DNA of 14,592 bases. It comes from Bacilli bacterium. Lineage in GTDB: Bacteria; Bacillota_I; Bacilli_A; RF39; UBA660. Under the pieces are notes generated by a model that did no database searches, was not told the DNA's origin, and saw only the letters and a program-made list of their open reading frames with translations. Shown here one piece after another: positions 6,517-13,683 of this stretch (the stretch's first letter is position 1; the number at the start of each line of letters is the position of its first letter). The position numbers and the translations under genes are program-made. The DNA is taken from assembly GCA_029004695.1 (NCBI GenBank), contig JAQVZB010000024.1, positions 1 through 14,592 on the forward strand, read 5' to 3'.

Positions 6517-7797
6517 CTACCTAAACTCACTTAATAGTTTTTCCATTTCTTCTTTTTCTGATTCGCTCATTTCTTCAGCATTATTTTCTTTATTAAACCA
6601 TGCGGGAAGTTCAATGTCTTTATTTATTATTTTATGCTTTTTATTATTTTTCTTATGCTCTTTTTCCGCAATTGCCATCGCCTCACTAGCAGTTTTAATA
6701 CCTTGTCTGATCCATTGACCTGCGATTGTTTCAACATAGGCTTTATTTAATTTTTTATCATTTATTCTAAGAACATAATCTATTAAAACATTAATCACTG
6801 CGGGAGTTAAACCTAATTCAAGAGTTAAATATTCTAAAAGTCTTAAATCTCGAGCCGTAGGATTGACATTTTTATATTTACTTCTTAAAAAATCATAAGG
6901 AGTTGTATTTTCAAAAATATATATCATTTTCCCTCGATTTGATAAATCTCCTTCCGGACTTTTTAAATAATCTGGTTGAGTTCGATATATTAAAGTTGGT
7001 AATGCTCCATTATTATTATATTCATAATACTTTCTTGTTTCTTTTAATAAAGTATCTTTATTTATTAAACCATTTTGATCTAATGTTAAACGAATTAATT
7101 CACTCATTTTTAAGGTATCTAAATTATATATAAAAGCTAAGTTATTAATTAAATCTTTAATGCCTTTAGTTAAGGTTTTATCATTTAATACTTTATTAGG
7201 TATACTTTCTATTAATAAGTCAAAATCAATCAACTTAGAAATATTTATTTTATTTTGTTCTTTTCTTTGAATATCTTCATTATTAAAATTTAAACCAACA
7301 ACACTTTTAAAATTCATATCCATAGCATCAGTTATTTCTTCATACCCATTATAATTAAAATTAGGTTTTTTATAATAATTTAATAAAGTATTATATTCAC
7401 TTACTCCAATATTGTTATATAAAACAATATTTAATATGGGATGATTAAAAAATTCATATGCTGATATTGGCGAATATAATTCATAGATAAAGCTATTAAG
7501 ATTACTTTCTTTTTTGATAAAAGTTTTTAATAAACCAACAGCTTCTAAAGATTTTTTGGCTTCTTTAATATCATCTAAATTAGTTTTAAGTAAAGTCATT
7601 AAATGATGGTGATTATAATCTTTACTGATTAGTTCTCTTTTATCTAAATCACTCCATAAAGTTAAATATAAACTTACAGCATTAGAACCAATAATAGGTT
7701 CATATAAATTTATTAAATTCTTTTTATCAATTTCTGTTAGTATTGTTTTATTAATAACGATATAAATATCAGCTGGTAATAATGTTATTTTTTTCAT
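6517..7797 (-). CDS. dnaB: DnaB (Bacillus type), replication initiation/membrane attachment protein
   Basis: This 426-residue protein is the Gram-positive DnaB, not the replicative helicase. It helps DnaI load the helicase at origins and restarted forks. The N-terminal winged-helix region begins with LLPADIYIVI and NLYEPIIGSNAVSLYLTLW (about 30-48). The C-terminal DnaD-like domain (about 300-372) carries the ssDNA-binding signature YVETIAGQW (354-362). A charged tail ends in SEKEEMEKLLSEFR. The start is supported by AGAGGTG upstream and by the promoter at 7816-7844. The assignment rests on the two domains and on the dnaI gene 8 nt downstream. Confidence 0.93.
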   Translation of the reverse strand: MKKITLLPADIYIVINKTILTEIDKKNLINLYEPIIGSNAVSLYLTLWSDLDKRELISKDYNHHHLMTLLKTNLDDIKEAKKSLEAVGLLKTFIKKESNLNSFIYELYSPISAYEFFNHPILNIVLYNNIGVSEYNTLLNYYKKPNFNYNGYEEITDAMDMNFKSVVGLNFNNEDIQRKEQNKINISKLIDFDLLIESIPNKVLNDKTLTKGIKDLINNLAFIYNLDTLKMSELIRLTLDQNGLINKDTLLKETRKYYEYNNNGALPTLIYRTQPDYLKSPEGDLSNRGKMIYIFENTTPYDFLRSKYKNVNPTARDLRLLEYLTLELGLTPAVINVLIDYVLRINDKKLNKAYVETIAGQWIRQGIKTASEAMAIAEKEHKKNNKKHKIINKDIELPAWFNKENNAEEMSESEKEEMEKLLSEFR

Positions 7798-7815
7798 ACT
7801 AACACCTCTTAGTTT

Positions 7816-7844
7816 ATTGTAATAAAATTATGTTTTTAATGCAA
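7816..7844 (-). promoter_or_regulatory. Promoter of dnaB-dnaI
   Basis: On the minus strand, TTGCAT (7844-7839) and TACAAT (7821-7816) are 17 bp apart, 18 nt before the dnaB start. It begins immediately after the terminator of the RNase J-like gene, so the two units are insulated from each other. Confidence 0.7.
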
Positions 7845-7846
7845 GT

Positions 7847-7870
7847 AAAAAGCTTAGCAAAAGCTAAACT
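7847..7870 (-). terminator. Intrinsic terminator of the RNase J-like gene
   Basis: An 8-bp stem (7870-7863 with 7858-7851, one G-T pair) closes a 4-nt TTTT loop and runs into TTTT (7850-7847) on the minus strand. It overlaps the TAG stop (7866-7864). Confidence 0.75.
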
Positions 7871-9498
7871 TCTTGGATTACAGCAATTATCATTGGTTTA
7901 CATTCAGTTTCAACATAGAAATACTTACTTAACTTATCTCTTATTTCCATTTTAATGTTATTAAAATCAACATAATTAGTTGTGATATTATCTTTTAACA
8001 CCTCTAAAGAAATTCTTTTAATTTCATTAATCATTTCTTTAGAATCTTTCACATATATAAATCCTCTAGTAGTTACTTCTGGACCAATTAATATTTCTTT
8101 AGTTTTTTTAGATAAAGTTGCACTAATAAGAACAATCCCATTTTCAGAAAGCATTTCTCGATCTTTAATTACTAAATCTCCAACATCATCAGTACTAGTT
8201 CCATCTATTAAAATATCATCAACAAATATTTTTTCAATATTTTGTTCTAATTTTTTATCATTAATTATAATAATTTCCCCATTTAATCTTAAAATAATAT
8301 TATCTTTATGATATCCTAAATTGTCTGCTAAGTTGGCATTCCCAACCATATAGCGATATTCCCCTTTTACAGGAATAAAGTATTTTGGTTTTAATAAAGC
8401 CATCATTATCATTAAATCTTCACTAGATGCATGTAATGACAACCCTTTATCTTTAGGGATATTAATAGTTTTAATTCCTTGAACTGCTAATTCATTTTCT
8501 ATTTTGACAAAATGCTTTTCATTTTCATCATACTTTGATTCCGCAAAACAAACAGTATCATCTTCAGATAATTTTATATACTTATCATTACCATCTATTA
8601 ATTTTTCGATCACTAAATATGGTGTTTCTCGATCATCACAAATAAGTAATACAACATTTTTATCATTAACATTACTTAAATCACCAATAACATAATTAGG
8701 AACATTTAAATAACCATCTTTGATAGCCATATTAATTACACTTTGTAATTTTTTACCCATTATTACGATTTTTCGATTGGTATTTTTAACAACATTAAAT
8801 ATTGCTTCGATAGTATAAAGATGAGTATGTAAAGTTGAAAAAATAATTCTGCCATCATGTTTATTAATAATTTCTTTAAAAAATGAAGATAAATGATGAT
8901 TTGGACTTGTATGACCAATTTTTTCGGAAAATGATGATTCACATAAAAGAGCCAGTACTCCTTGTTTACCTACATAAGCAATTTTTCCTAAATCCATATG
9001 ATATGACCCCATCATTGATGGATCAATAATAAAATCACCAGTATAACATATTGCTCCATCAATCGTATTAATAACATACATAACACTTTCTGGAACGGCA
9101 TGATTTACTTGAATTGGAAAAATACTATTAACACCAAAACTTATTTTTTTATGAGGTTTTATTTCAATAATTTTATTTTCAGGTACGCCATCGATTATCA
9201 TTTGATTCTTAGTATATTTAGTTGCGTATACTTTAATTTCCGGTATTGTTCTTAATAAATCATTGATTGCTCCACAACTTTCAGGATGAGCATGAGTTAT
9301 AAAAACTCCTTTAATTCTAGCTTTATTTTTTACTAAATATCCATAATCAGGAATTATATAATCGATTCCAAACATTGAATCATTGGCATATTTTAAACCC
9401 GCATCAAGGACAAATATGTCATTATCTATTTCTACAATATAAGTATTCTTACCATTTTCATTAAGACCACCAATACCAAATATTTTAATCTTACTCAT
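7864..9498 (-). CDS. RNase J family protein, J2-like with degenerate active site
   Basis: The 544-residue protein has the whole RNase J layout: a metallo-beta-lactamase domain, an inserted beta-CASP domain, GPEVTTRGFIYV near the start of the C-terminal domain and a final dimerisation region. RNase J enzymes degrade and process RNA 5' to 3' with two metal ions. Here the key motif HxHxDH is HAHPES (69-74), so the Asp-His pair is Glu-Ser. His133, Asp155 and His356 remain, but the late His of the PxHGE motif is Lys378. It may be a structural partner like Bacillus RNase J2. I chose the ATG at 9498 (GAGTGAT upstream) over the GTG at 9507. A canonical RNase J1 would have to lie elsewhere. Confidence 0.9.
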   Translation of the reverse strand: MSKIKIFGIGGLNENGKNTYIVEIDNDIFVLDAGLKYANDSMFGIDYIIPDYGYLVKNKARIKGVFITHAHPESCGAINDLLRTIPEIKVYATKYTKNQMIIDGVPENKIIEIKPHKKISFGVNSIFPIQVNHAVPESVMYVINTIDGAICYTGDFIIDPSMMGSYHMDLGKIAYVGKQGVLALLCESSFSEKIGHTSPNHHLSSFFKEIINKHDGRIIFSTLHTHLYTIEAIFNVVKNTNRKIVIMGKKLQSVINMAIKDGYLNVPNYVIGDLSNVNDKNVVLLICDDRETPYLVIEKLIDGNDKYIKLSEDDTVCFAESKYDENEKHFVKIENELAVQGIKTINIPKDKGLSLHASSEDLMIMMALLKPKYFIPVKGEYRYMVGNANLADNLGYHKDNIILRLNGEIIIINDKKLEQNIEKIFVDDILIDGTSTDDVGDLVIKDREMLSENGIVLISATLSKKTKEILIGPEVTTRGFIYVKDSKEMINEIKRISLEVLKDNITTNYVDFNNIKMEIRDKLSKYFYVETECKPMIIAVIQEV

Positions 9499-9548
9499 TA
9501 ATATCACTCTTTCTATAATTTAATTAATATAAGTTCTTTGATTTAATA

Positions 9549-9577
9549 ATTATAGCAAAGAGTTTTCATTTTTTCAA
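9549..9577 (-). promoter_or_regulatory. Strong promoter of the RNase J-like gene
   Basis: On the minus strand, TTGAAA (9577-9572) and TATAAT (9554-9549) are 17 bp apart, with TGC directly before the -10 (extended -10). The -35 overlaps the TGA stop of the upstream gene. The start codon is about 50 nt downstream. Confidence 0.8.
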
Positions 9578-10347
9578 TTAATTTCGCTTATAAGTTCACT
9601 AACAAAGACAATATTTAAATCTTGTTTTCTTATTTCACTTAAAATTAATTGAATATTTTCGATCGATGTATTCTTTTTAATTAAAATCATACTACCACTA
9701 TTAATCTCTTCTAAAATAAAATTGATATTAGTTGATGTTTTTATCATTGGATCAATAATATAATATTTTTTTTCGTTGCAAAATTCAATATTAGAATAAT
9801 TTACGATACATATTCTTGAATTAACTTTATTTTTATTTAATAATGAGTTTAAATCACTTGCTTTTTCTTGATTTATTTCACCATTTAAATATTCCCTATT
9901 TAAAGATAAATCGGTTTTTAAATTGGCAATAATATTATATTTAATTTGCTTTTTAATAAAATAATCCTCACCATTACTATACTCTTCTAAAATTAAACTA
10001 ACCATTCTTTTAGATGAATTACCTTTAATAATAATTTTATCTTTATTATTATCTAAAGATATTTCAGGTTTTTCATATTTATATATTAAAAATGTCTCAT
10101 TAAATGAACCAAAATCTTCCATTTTTAATAAACTTTTTCTTTTATCAATAACTTTTCCATCAATACCAGGCACAATTGTATTATCTTTTATAACAGCATT
10201 TACAGGTTCTGTTCTATATAACATTTCTTTCTTGTTTATTTCTTGCATAATAGGATTTTTATTTTCCATATAAACCATTATTTTTTCGGTAAAATAAAAA
10301 CTAAATAAGACTAATATTATTAATAAAAAATATTTTAAAAATTTCAT
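9574..10347 (-). CDS. Membrane-anchored polysaccharide deacetylase-like protein, probably inactive
   Basis: The 257-residue protein has an N-terminal membrane anchor (about 5-22) and an outward part. Its middle (VPGIDGKVIDKRKSL, about 59-73, and a later IIIKGNSSKRMVSL) resembles the N-terminal region of some membrane-linked polysaccharide deacetylases from related uncultured Firmicutes, as I recall them. The end, GSMILIKKNTSIENIQLIL then NIVFVSELISEIN, matches the usual closing motif of NodB-type deacetylases (GSIILLHD...KGYKFVTVSEL), with the catalytic-region His replaced by Lys. The early Asp-Asp and HxxxH motifs are not visible. It follows ssb by 44 nt, and GGTGA precedes the ATG. It uses TGA as stop, the only gene here to do so. 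The fold assignment is an inference. Confidence 0.6.
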   Translation of the reverse strand: MKFLKYFLLIILVLFSFYFTEKIMVYMENKNPIMQEINKKEMLYRTEPVNAVIKDNTIVPGIDGKVIDKRKSLLKMEDFGSFNETFLIYKYEKPEISLDNNKDKIIIKGNSSKRMVSLILEEYSNGEDYFIKKQIKYNIIANLKTDLSLNREYLNGEINQEKASDLNSLLNKNKVNSRICIVNYSNIEFCNEKKYYIIDPMIKTSTNINFILEEINSGSMILIKKNTSIENIQLILSEIRKQDLNIVFVSELISEIN

Positions 10348-10391
10348 AAATTCACCAATAAATATATATGTAAAAGAAATAAAATTATTAA

Positions 10392-10757
10392 TTATTTATC
10401 TTTAGAAGTATCTTTTTTAGTTGATCTTTCTTCTTTACCTTTATTAGATAAAAAACTAACCTTTTCAACTACTATTTCGGTTTGATATATTTTTTCATCA
10501 TTTTCTTTTACATAAGAAGTTGTTCTTACTTGACCTCTAATAGCTAATAAATCTCCTTTTTTACAATATTCTGCTGTTCTTGTTGCTATTCCATCCCATA
10601 AAACACATTTAATAAAATCCGTTTCATAAATCCCTTCACTATTCTTATAACTTCTTTGAACGGCTAAAGTTACACTCATTACTTTTTTGCCATTTTCAGT
10701 TGTTGTTGTTTCTGGATCTTTAGTTAATCTACCAATTAAATAAACTAAGTTATACAT
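10392..10757 (-). CDS. ssb: Single-stranded DNA-binding protein (SSB), short form
   Basis: SSB coats single-stranded DNA in replication and repair. The 121-residue protein starts MYNLVYLIGRLTKDPE and carries the OB-fold blocks VTLAVQRSYKN, DFIKCVLWDG and the basic GQVRTTSY strand. The length matches short SSBs such as Bacillus SsbB rather than the about 170 residues of SsbA. It ends in a Lys/Ser/Thr-rich tail (STKKDTSKDK) with no acidic DDDIPF-type tip, which in canonical SSBs recruits partner proteins. The start is firm: AAAGGAGG lies 6 nt upstream. Its context is not the usual rpsF-ssb-rpsR operon, so it may be a secondary SSB. Confidence 0.93.
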   Translation of the reverse strand: MYNLVYLIGRLTKDPETTTTENGKKVMSVTLAVQRSYKNSEGIYETDFIKCVLWDGIATRTAEYCKKGDLLAIRGQVRTTSYVKENDEKIYQTEIVVEKVSFLSNKGKEERSTKKDTSKDK

Positions 10758-10766
10758 TGAATTCCT

Positions 10767-10781
10767 CCTTTCCTAGAAAGG
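10767..10781. promoter_or_regulatory. Palindrome overlapping the ssb ribosome binding site
   Basis: CCTTTC (10767-10772) and GAAAGG (10776-10781) form a perfect 6-bp inverted repeat with a 3-nt spacer. On the minus strand the second half is part of the ssb ribosome binding site (AAAGGAGG, 10771-10764). It could be an RNA hairpin that limits translation or a protein-binding site. Confidence 0.5.
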
Positions 10782-10874
10782 TTTTATCATAGTTTTTATT
10801 AAACTCAAAAAGAAGGTTTTTTAAGTTTTTAGTTATATTGTTAATATGTTTTGATATATTTTTCTAAAGAAAAT

Positions 10875-10905
10875 AAAAAAACTGAAATAATTACATCACA
10901 GTTTT
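10875..10905 (-). terminator. Intrinsic terminator of sufB
   Basis: On the minus strand AAAACTG (10905-10899) and CAGTTTT (10884-10878) form a 7-bp stem with a 14-nt loop, followed by a T-rich run (10880-10875). It begins 17 nt after the sufB stop. The rest of the ssb leader (10782-10874) shows no convincing promoter. Confidence 0.7.
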
Positions 10906-10921
10906 ATAAATTTTAAATAAA

Positions 10922-12217
10922 TTAATTGTTTTTCAACAATCTATTAAGCTCAATAGCATATTCAAGTGGAAGTTCTTTTTTAAAATCATTTATAAACCCC
11001 ATTATTATTAATTCATTTGCCGATGTTTCGGATATTCCTTTACTCATTAAATAAGATAATTTTTCTTCACTTATTTTCGATACAGTTGCTTCATGTTCTA
11101 AAATACTACTATCATTTAAAACTATATTTTTAGGATAGGTATCACTTTGGGATAAGTCATCTAAAAGAATCGTATCACACTTAACAATAGCATGACTATT
11201 TATTGCATTATTACTAATTTTAACCATTCCTCGATAATTAGATCTACCACCATTTGAAGCAATACTTTTAGAAATAATATTACTTTTAGTATTTTTTCCT
11301 AAATGAATCATTTTAGATCCGGCATCTAATATTTGATTTTCTTTAGCATAAGCAATACTTATCGAATTAGCAGATGAATTATCACCTTTTAAAATACATG
11401 AAGGATATTTCATCGTAATTTTGCTACCAATATTACCATCTACCCATTCCATTTTACCATTTTCATCGATAATACTTCTTTTAGTAACTAAATTATAAAC
11501 ATCTAATGACCAATTTTGAATCGTCGTATATCTGCATTTAGCATTTTTTTTAACAAATATTTCAACTACTCCAGCATGAAGTGAGTCTTGAGAGTTTTGT
11601 GTAGCCGTACATCCTTCAATATAAGACAATTCGGAATTTTCATCAACGATAATTATCGTTCTTTCAAACTGACCCATCGTTGTTGAATTAATTCTAAAAT
11701 AACTTTGTAAAGGTCGATCTAACTTAGTATCTTTAGGTATATAAATAAAAGATCCACCACTCCATAAAGCTCCATTTAAAGCTGTATATTTGTTTTCAGC
11801 ATAATTTACTAAGATATTAAAATATTCTTTAAATAAATCAGGATATTCTTTTAATGCATCATCAGTACTCAAAAAGATAATCCCTTGTGATTTTAATTCA
11901 TCTTTTAAATTATGATAAACAACTTCGCTTTCGAATTGATTATTAACCCCACCTAAATATTTATTTTCGGCATCAATTATGCCTAAATTTTTAAAAGTAT
12001 CTTTAATATTACATGAGACTTCGTCCCAATTACTAGTGCTTTTACCGACTTTTTTATAATAAGTTAAAGAATTAAAATCAATATTTAATTCAGGCCCGAA
12101 ATTAGGATTTTCAAGTTCTAAAAATTTATCAAAAGATTTTAATCTAAAATCAAGCATCCAAGATGGTTCGTTTTTTAAATTAGAAATTTCTTTTATTTTT
12201 TCTTTAGTTAATTTCAT
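10922..12217 (-). CDS. sufB: SufB, Fe-S cluster scaffold protein
   Basis: SufB, with SufC and SufD, forms the complex on which Fe-S clusters are built from sulfur delivered by SufS/SufU. The 431 residues include WMLDFRLKSFDKFLE (20-34), LNGALWSGGSFIYIPK (147-162), SYIEGCTA (198-205) and the C-terminal block with KCDTILLDD (346-354; Cys347), LEHEATVSKISEEKLSYLM (373-391; His375, Glu376) and GFINDFKKELPLEYAIELNRL. These mark it as SufB rather than SufD. It is slightly shorter than the usual about 465 residues. GGTGAT lies just before the ATG. The gene has its own promoter, a palindrome and a terminator, and no other suf gene is in the window. Confidence 0.96.
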   Translation of the reverse strand: MKLTKEKIKEISNLKNEPSWMLDFRLKSFDKFLELENPNFGPELNIDFNSLTYYKKVGKSTSNWDEVSCNIKDTFKNLGIIDAENKYLGGVNNQFESEVVYHNLKDELKSQGIIFLSTDDALKEYPDLFKEYFNILVNYAENKYTALNGALWSGGSFIYIPKDTKLDRPLQSYFRINSTTMGQFERTIIIVDENSELSYIEGCTATQNSQDSLHAGVVEIFVKKNAKCRYTTIQNWSLDVYNLVTKRSIIDENGKMEWVDGNIGSKITMKYPSCILKGDNSSANSISIAYAKENQILDAGSKMIHLGKNTKSNIISKSIASNGGRSNYRGMVKISNNAINSHAIVKCDTILLDDLSQSDTYPKNIVLNDSSILEHEATVSKISEEKLSYLMSKGISETSANELIIMGFINDFKKELPLEYAIELNRLLKNN

Positions 12218-12232
12218 TTAATCACCAATCTA

Positions 12233-12262
12233 ATTATACTATATAATTGTAAATTTTGTTAA
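12233..12262 (-). promoter_or_regulatory. Promoter of sufB
   Basis: On the minus strand, TTAACA (12262-12257) and TATAAT (12238-12233) are 18 bp apart, 16 nt before the sufB start. The -35 sits in the centre of the palindrome at 12246-12271, which suggests regulation by a repressor. Confidence 0.65.
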
Positions 12263-12271
12263 ATTTACAAT
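12246..12271. promoter_or_regulatory. Perfect 11-bp palindrome over the sufB -35, candidate operator
   Basis: ATTGTAAATTT (12246-12256) is the exact reverse complement of AAATTTACAAT (12261-12271), with a TGTT spacer. There is no T-tract on the sufB side, so a terminator is less likely than an operator, although it overlaps the stop codon (12267-12265) of the preceding gene. The binding protein is unknown. Confidence 0.6.
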
Positions 12272-12648
12272 ATAACTTCTTCAGCTACTATTATTGATTC
12301 AGACGGATATTTTAACACTCCGATCAATAATAATAATGCTGATAAGACAAAGAAAAATGCAGCCAAGGCATTAATATAAGCATTATTTAAGTTTTGATTT
12401 TTTTGTTTTAAATCTTCAATATTTTTAATTGCTAACAAAAAAGTAATAATAGCGGCGATAGAAATAATAATTTTACTTATTATTAGTACATTTCTTGCTT
12501 CTAAGTCATTCCAAAAAGGTTTTTTATTCGATAATTTTAAATGGGTATTATATTTATCTAGTTCAGACAAGAATATTGCCCCTAAAATTGCTATAGTTAT
12601 TAATAATTCTAAATCAACTATTTTTAATTCTTCATCTTTTTCATTCAT
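12265..12648 (-). CDS. Small 3-TM membrane protein, unknown function
   Basis: I do not recognise a family for this 127-residue protein. It has an acidic N-terminus (MNEKDEELKIVDLE), three likely membrane segments (about 12-30, 52-74 and 90-113), a polar stretch between the first two (DKYNTHLKLSNKKPFWNDLEARN) and a short acidic tail (SESIIVAEEVIL). No ribosome binding site is visible before the ATG at 12648, while a TATAAT lies only 14 nt upstream, so the transcript probably has a very short leader or none. It lies between spoVS and sufB, separated from spoVS by a terminator. Confidence 0.7.
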   Translation of the reverse strand: MNEKDEELKIVDLELLITIAILGAIFLSELDKYNTHLKLSNKKPFWNDLEARNVLIISKIIISIAAIITFLLAIKNIEDLKQKNQNLNNAYINALAAFFFVLSALLLLIGVLKYPSESIIVAEEVIL

Positions 12649-12661
12649 ATTAAATGTTATG

Positions 12662-12667
12662 ATTATA
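12662..12667 (-). promoter_or_regulatory. -10 element of the 3-TM protein gene
   Basis: On the minus strand a perfect TATAAT (12667-12662) is preceded by a run of nine A residues (12677-12669) and no good -35. Transcription would start about 5-8 nt before the ATG at 12648, which implies a near-leaderless message. Confidence 0.5.
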
Positions 12668-12683
12668 ATTTTTTTTTCTTCAT

Positions 12684-12707
12684 AAAAATAACACTTTGTT
12701 AGTGTTA
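12684..12707 (-). terminator. Intrinsic terminator of spoVS
   Basis: On the minus strand TAACACT (12707-12701) and AGTGTTA (12695-12689) form a perfect 7-bp stem with a 5-nt loop, followed by TTTTT (12688-12684). The stem begins with the spoVS stop codon itself. Confidence 0.8.
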
Positions 12708-12965
12708 CTTAGATTCAATAATTAGTTTAATAGCCGTTTTTTCAGCACCATCTATTATAATATCACTAAATGCTGGAATAACGATTAAATTTTTACCACT
12801 AGGAGCAACAAATCCTCTTGCAATTGCTATTGCTTTCACAGCTTGGTTTAAACTTCCCGCTCCGATAGTTTGAATTTCTACTGTTTCATCCGTTCTAAAT
12901 ACATTAGCTATAGCACCTGCTACTTTACTAGGATTACTTTTACTAGACACTTTTAATATTTCCAT
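12705..12965 (-). CDS. spoVS: SpoVS, stage V sporulation protein S family
   Basis: The 86-residue product closely follows the family: MEILKVSSKSNPSKVAGAIA at the start, EIQTIGAGSLNQAVKAIAIA (about 30-49), RGFVAPSG (50-57), then IPAFSDIIIDGAEKTAIKLI. SpoVS is a small Alba-like protein needed for late sporulation in Bacillus, and it is also found in non-sporing bacteria, so it does not prove sporulation. I chose the ATG at 12965 (GGAGG at 5 nt), which gives the Bacillus length. A TTG-initiated form from 12977 would use the ribosome binding site as coding sequence. A terminator follows directly. Confidence 0.96.
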   Translation of the reverse strand: MEILKVSSKSNPSKVAGAIANVFRTDETVEIQTIGAGSLNQAVKAIAIARGFVAPSGKNLIVIPAFSDIIIDGAEKTAIKLIIESK

Positions 12966-13007
12966 TATTACCTCCAATAAAATATATGAAAGGTAAAATT
13001 ATTTATA

Positions 13008-13565
13008 CTATTTTTTATTTTTTTTATAATCAAATGAAATTCTAACTGCATCTTCTAATAAATTTAATAATCCATTTATTATAAAGAAATAACCTAATAT
13101 TAAAGTTTGAACAGTATGATCAAAATATAAATTTAAACTAGTAAGCAGCCCCATAAGTAAGAATAATGAAAAGGTCACTAAATTGGTATATATCATTATA
13201 TTTCCTCGATCATGATAATAATCTAATTTAATTAATTTAATAATTGCCATAAGACCAGTCCATGATGCTAAAGTCATACTAATTACAATAGCAGCATTAT
13301 TATTTAAAAATTTAATTCCACTTAAAGCTACTAATACGCATATAATTCCAGTATATAAATCTTCTTTATCTCCATCAATTTTACTTTTAGTATATTCAAT
13401 TAACTTTATTACCCCGTAAATAGATAAAACAATATACAATAATCGATTTGGGCTTAATTCTCCTAATAATGGATAAATAACTAACATAATTCCAAATAAG
13501 ATTAAAATCCCTGAAACTAATAAATTAATTTTATCTCTTTTATTCATTTTACTTCCATTCTTCAT
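13008..13565 (-). CDS. DUF308/HdeD-like multi-pass membrane protein
   Basis: The 185-residue protein has about six membrane segments arranged in pairs, with phrases such as LVSGILILFGIMLVIYPLL near the N-terminus and LILGYFFIINGLLNLLEDA near the C-terminus. The repeated short helices with Gly and Asn resemble HdeD/DUF308 proteins, whose role is unclear beyond a link to acid stress in E. coli. The ATG at 13565 is chosen because GGAG lies 7 nt upstream; an earlier ATG at 13583 lacks a ribosome binding site. It precedes spoVS by 42 nt and may be co-transcribed, since no terminator separates them. The family assignment is tentative. Confidence 0.7.
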   Translation of the reverse strand: MKNGSKMNKRDKINLLVSGILILFGIMLVIYPLLGELSPNRLLYIVLSIYGVIKLIEYTKSKIDGDKEDLYTGIICVLVALSGIKFLNNNAAIVISMTLASWTGLMAIIKLIKLDYYHDRGNIMIYTNLVTFSLFLLMGLLTSLNLYFDHTVQTLILGYFFIINGLLNLLEDAVRISFDYKKNKK

Positions 13566-13589
13566 AATCCTTCTCCTTATCATAAATTT

Positions 13590-13598
13590 ATTATATCA
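13590..13598 (-). promoter_or_regulatory. Extended -10 promoter of the DUF308-like gene
   Basis: On the minus strand TGA-TATAAT (13598-13590) forms an extended -10, with no well-placed -35. It is about 25 nt before the ATG at 13565 and faces away from the promoter of the stomatin-like gene. Confidence 0.55.
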
Positions 13599-13632
13599 TA
13601 ATTATTAAATTTTTTATAAATTTCAAATAAGA

Positions 13633-13661
13633 TTGTTATTATCTTCTTTTTATAATATTAT
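13633..13661 (+). promoter_or_regulatory. Promoter of the stomatin-like gene
   Basis: TTGTTA (13633-13638) and TATTAT (13656-13661) are 17 bp apart. AAGGAG (13671-13676) follows, 7 nt before the ATG at 13684. A TATAAT (13651-13656) in the spacer has no matching -35. Confidence 0.6.
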
Positions 13662-13683
13662 ATAAATAGGAAGGAGTTTTGTT

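Noticed and set aside
6903..7133. Plus-strand reading frame of 76 codons
   Set aside because: It is the antisense shadow of dnaB, with no start signal.
7982..8311. Plus-strand reading frame of 109 codons, plus one at 8504-8695
   Set aside because: Both are antisense to the conserved RNase J-like gene and have Ser/Ile-rich shadow composition.
9574..9576. Possible TGA-as-tryptophan (Mycoplasma-like) code
   Set aside because: Conserved genes are full length using TGG for Trp, with no internal TGA, and the single TGA falls at a plausible protein end.
12246..12271. Terminator reading of the sufB palindrome
   Set aside because: There is no T-tract after it on the minus strand, and it overlaps the sufB -35, so an operator is the preferred reading.
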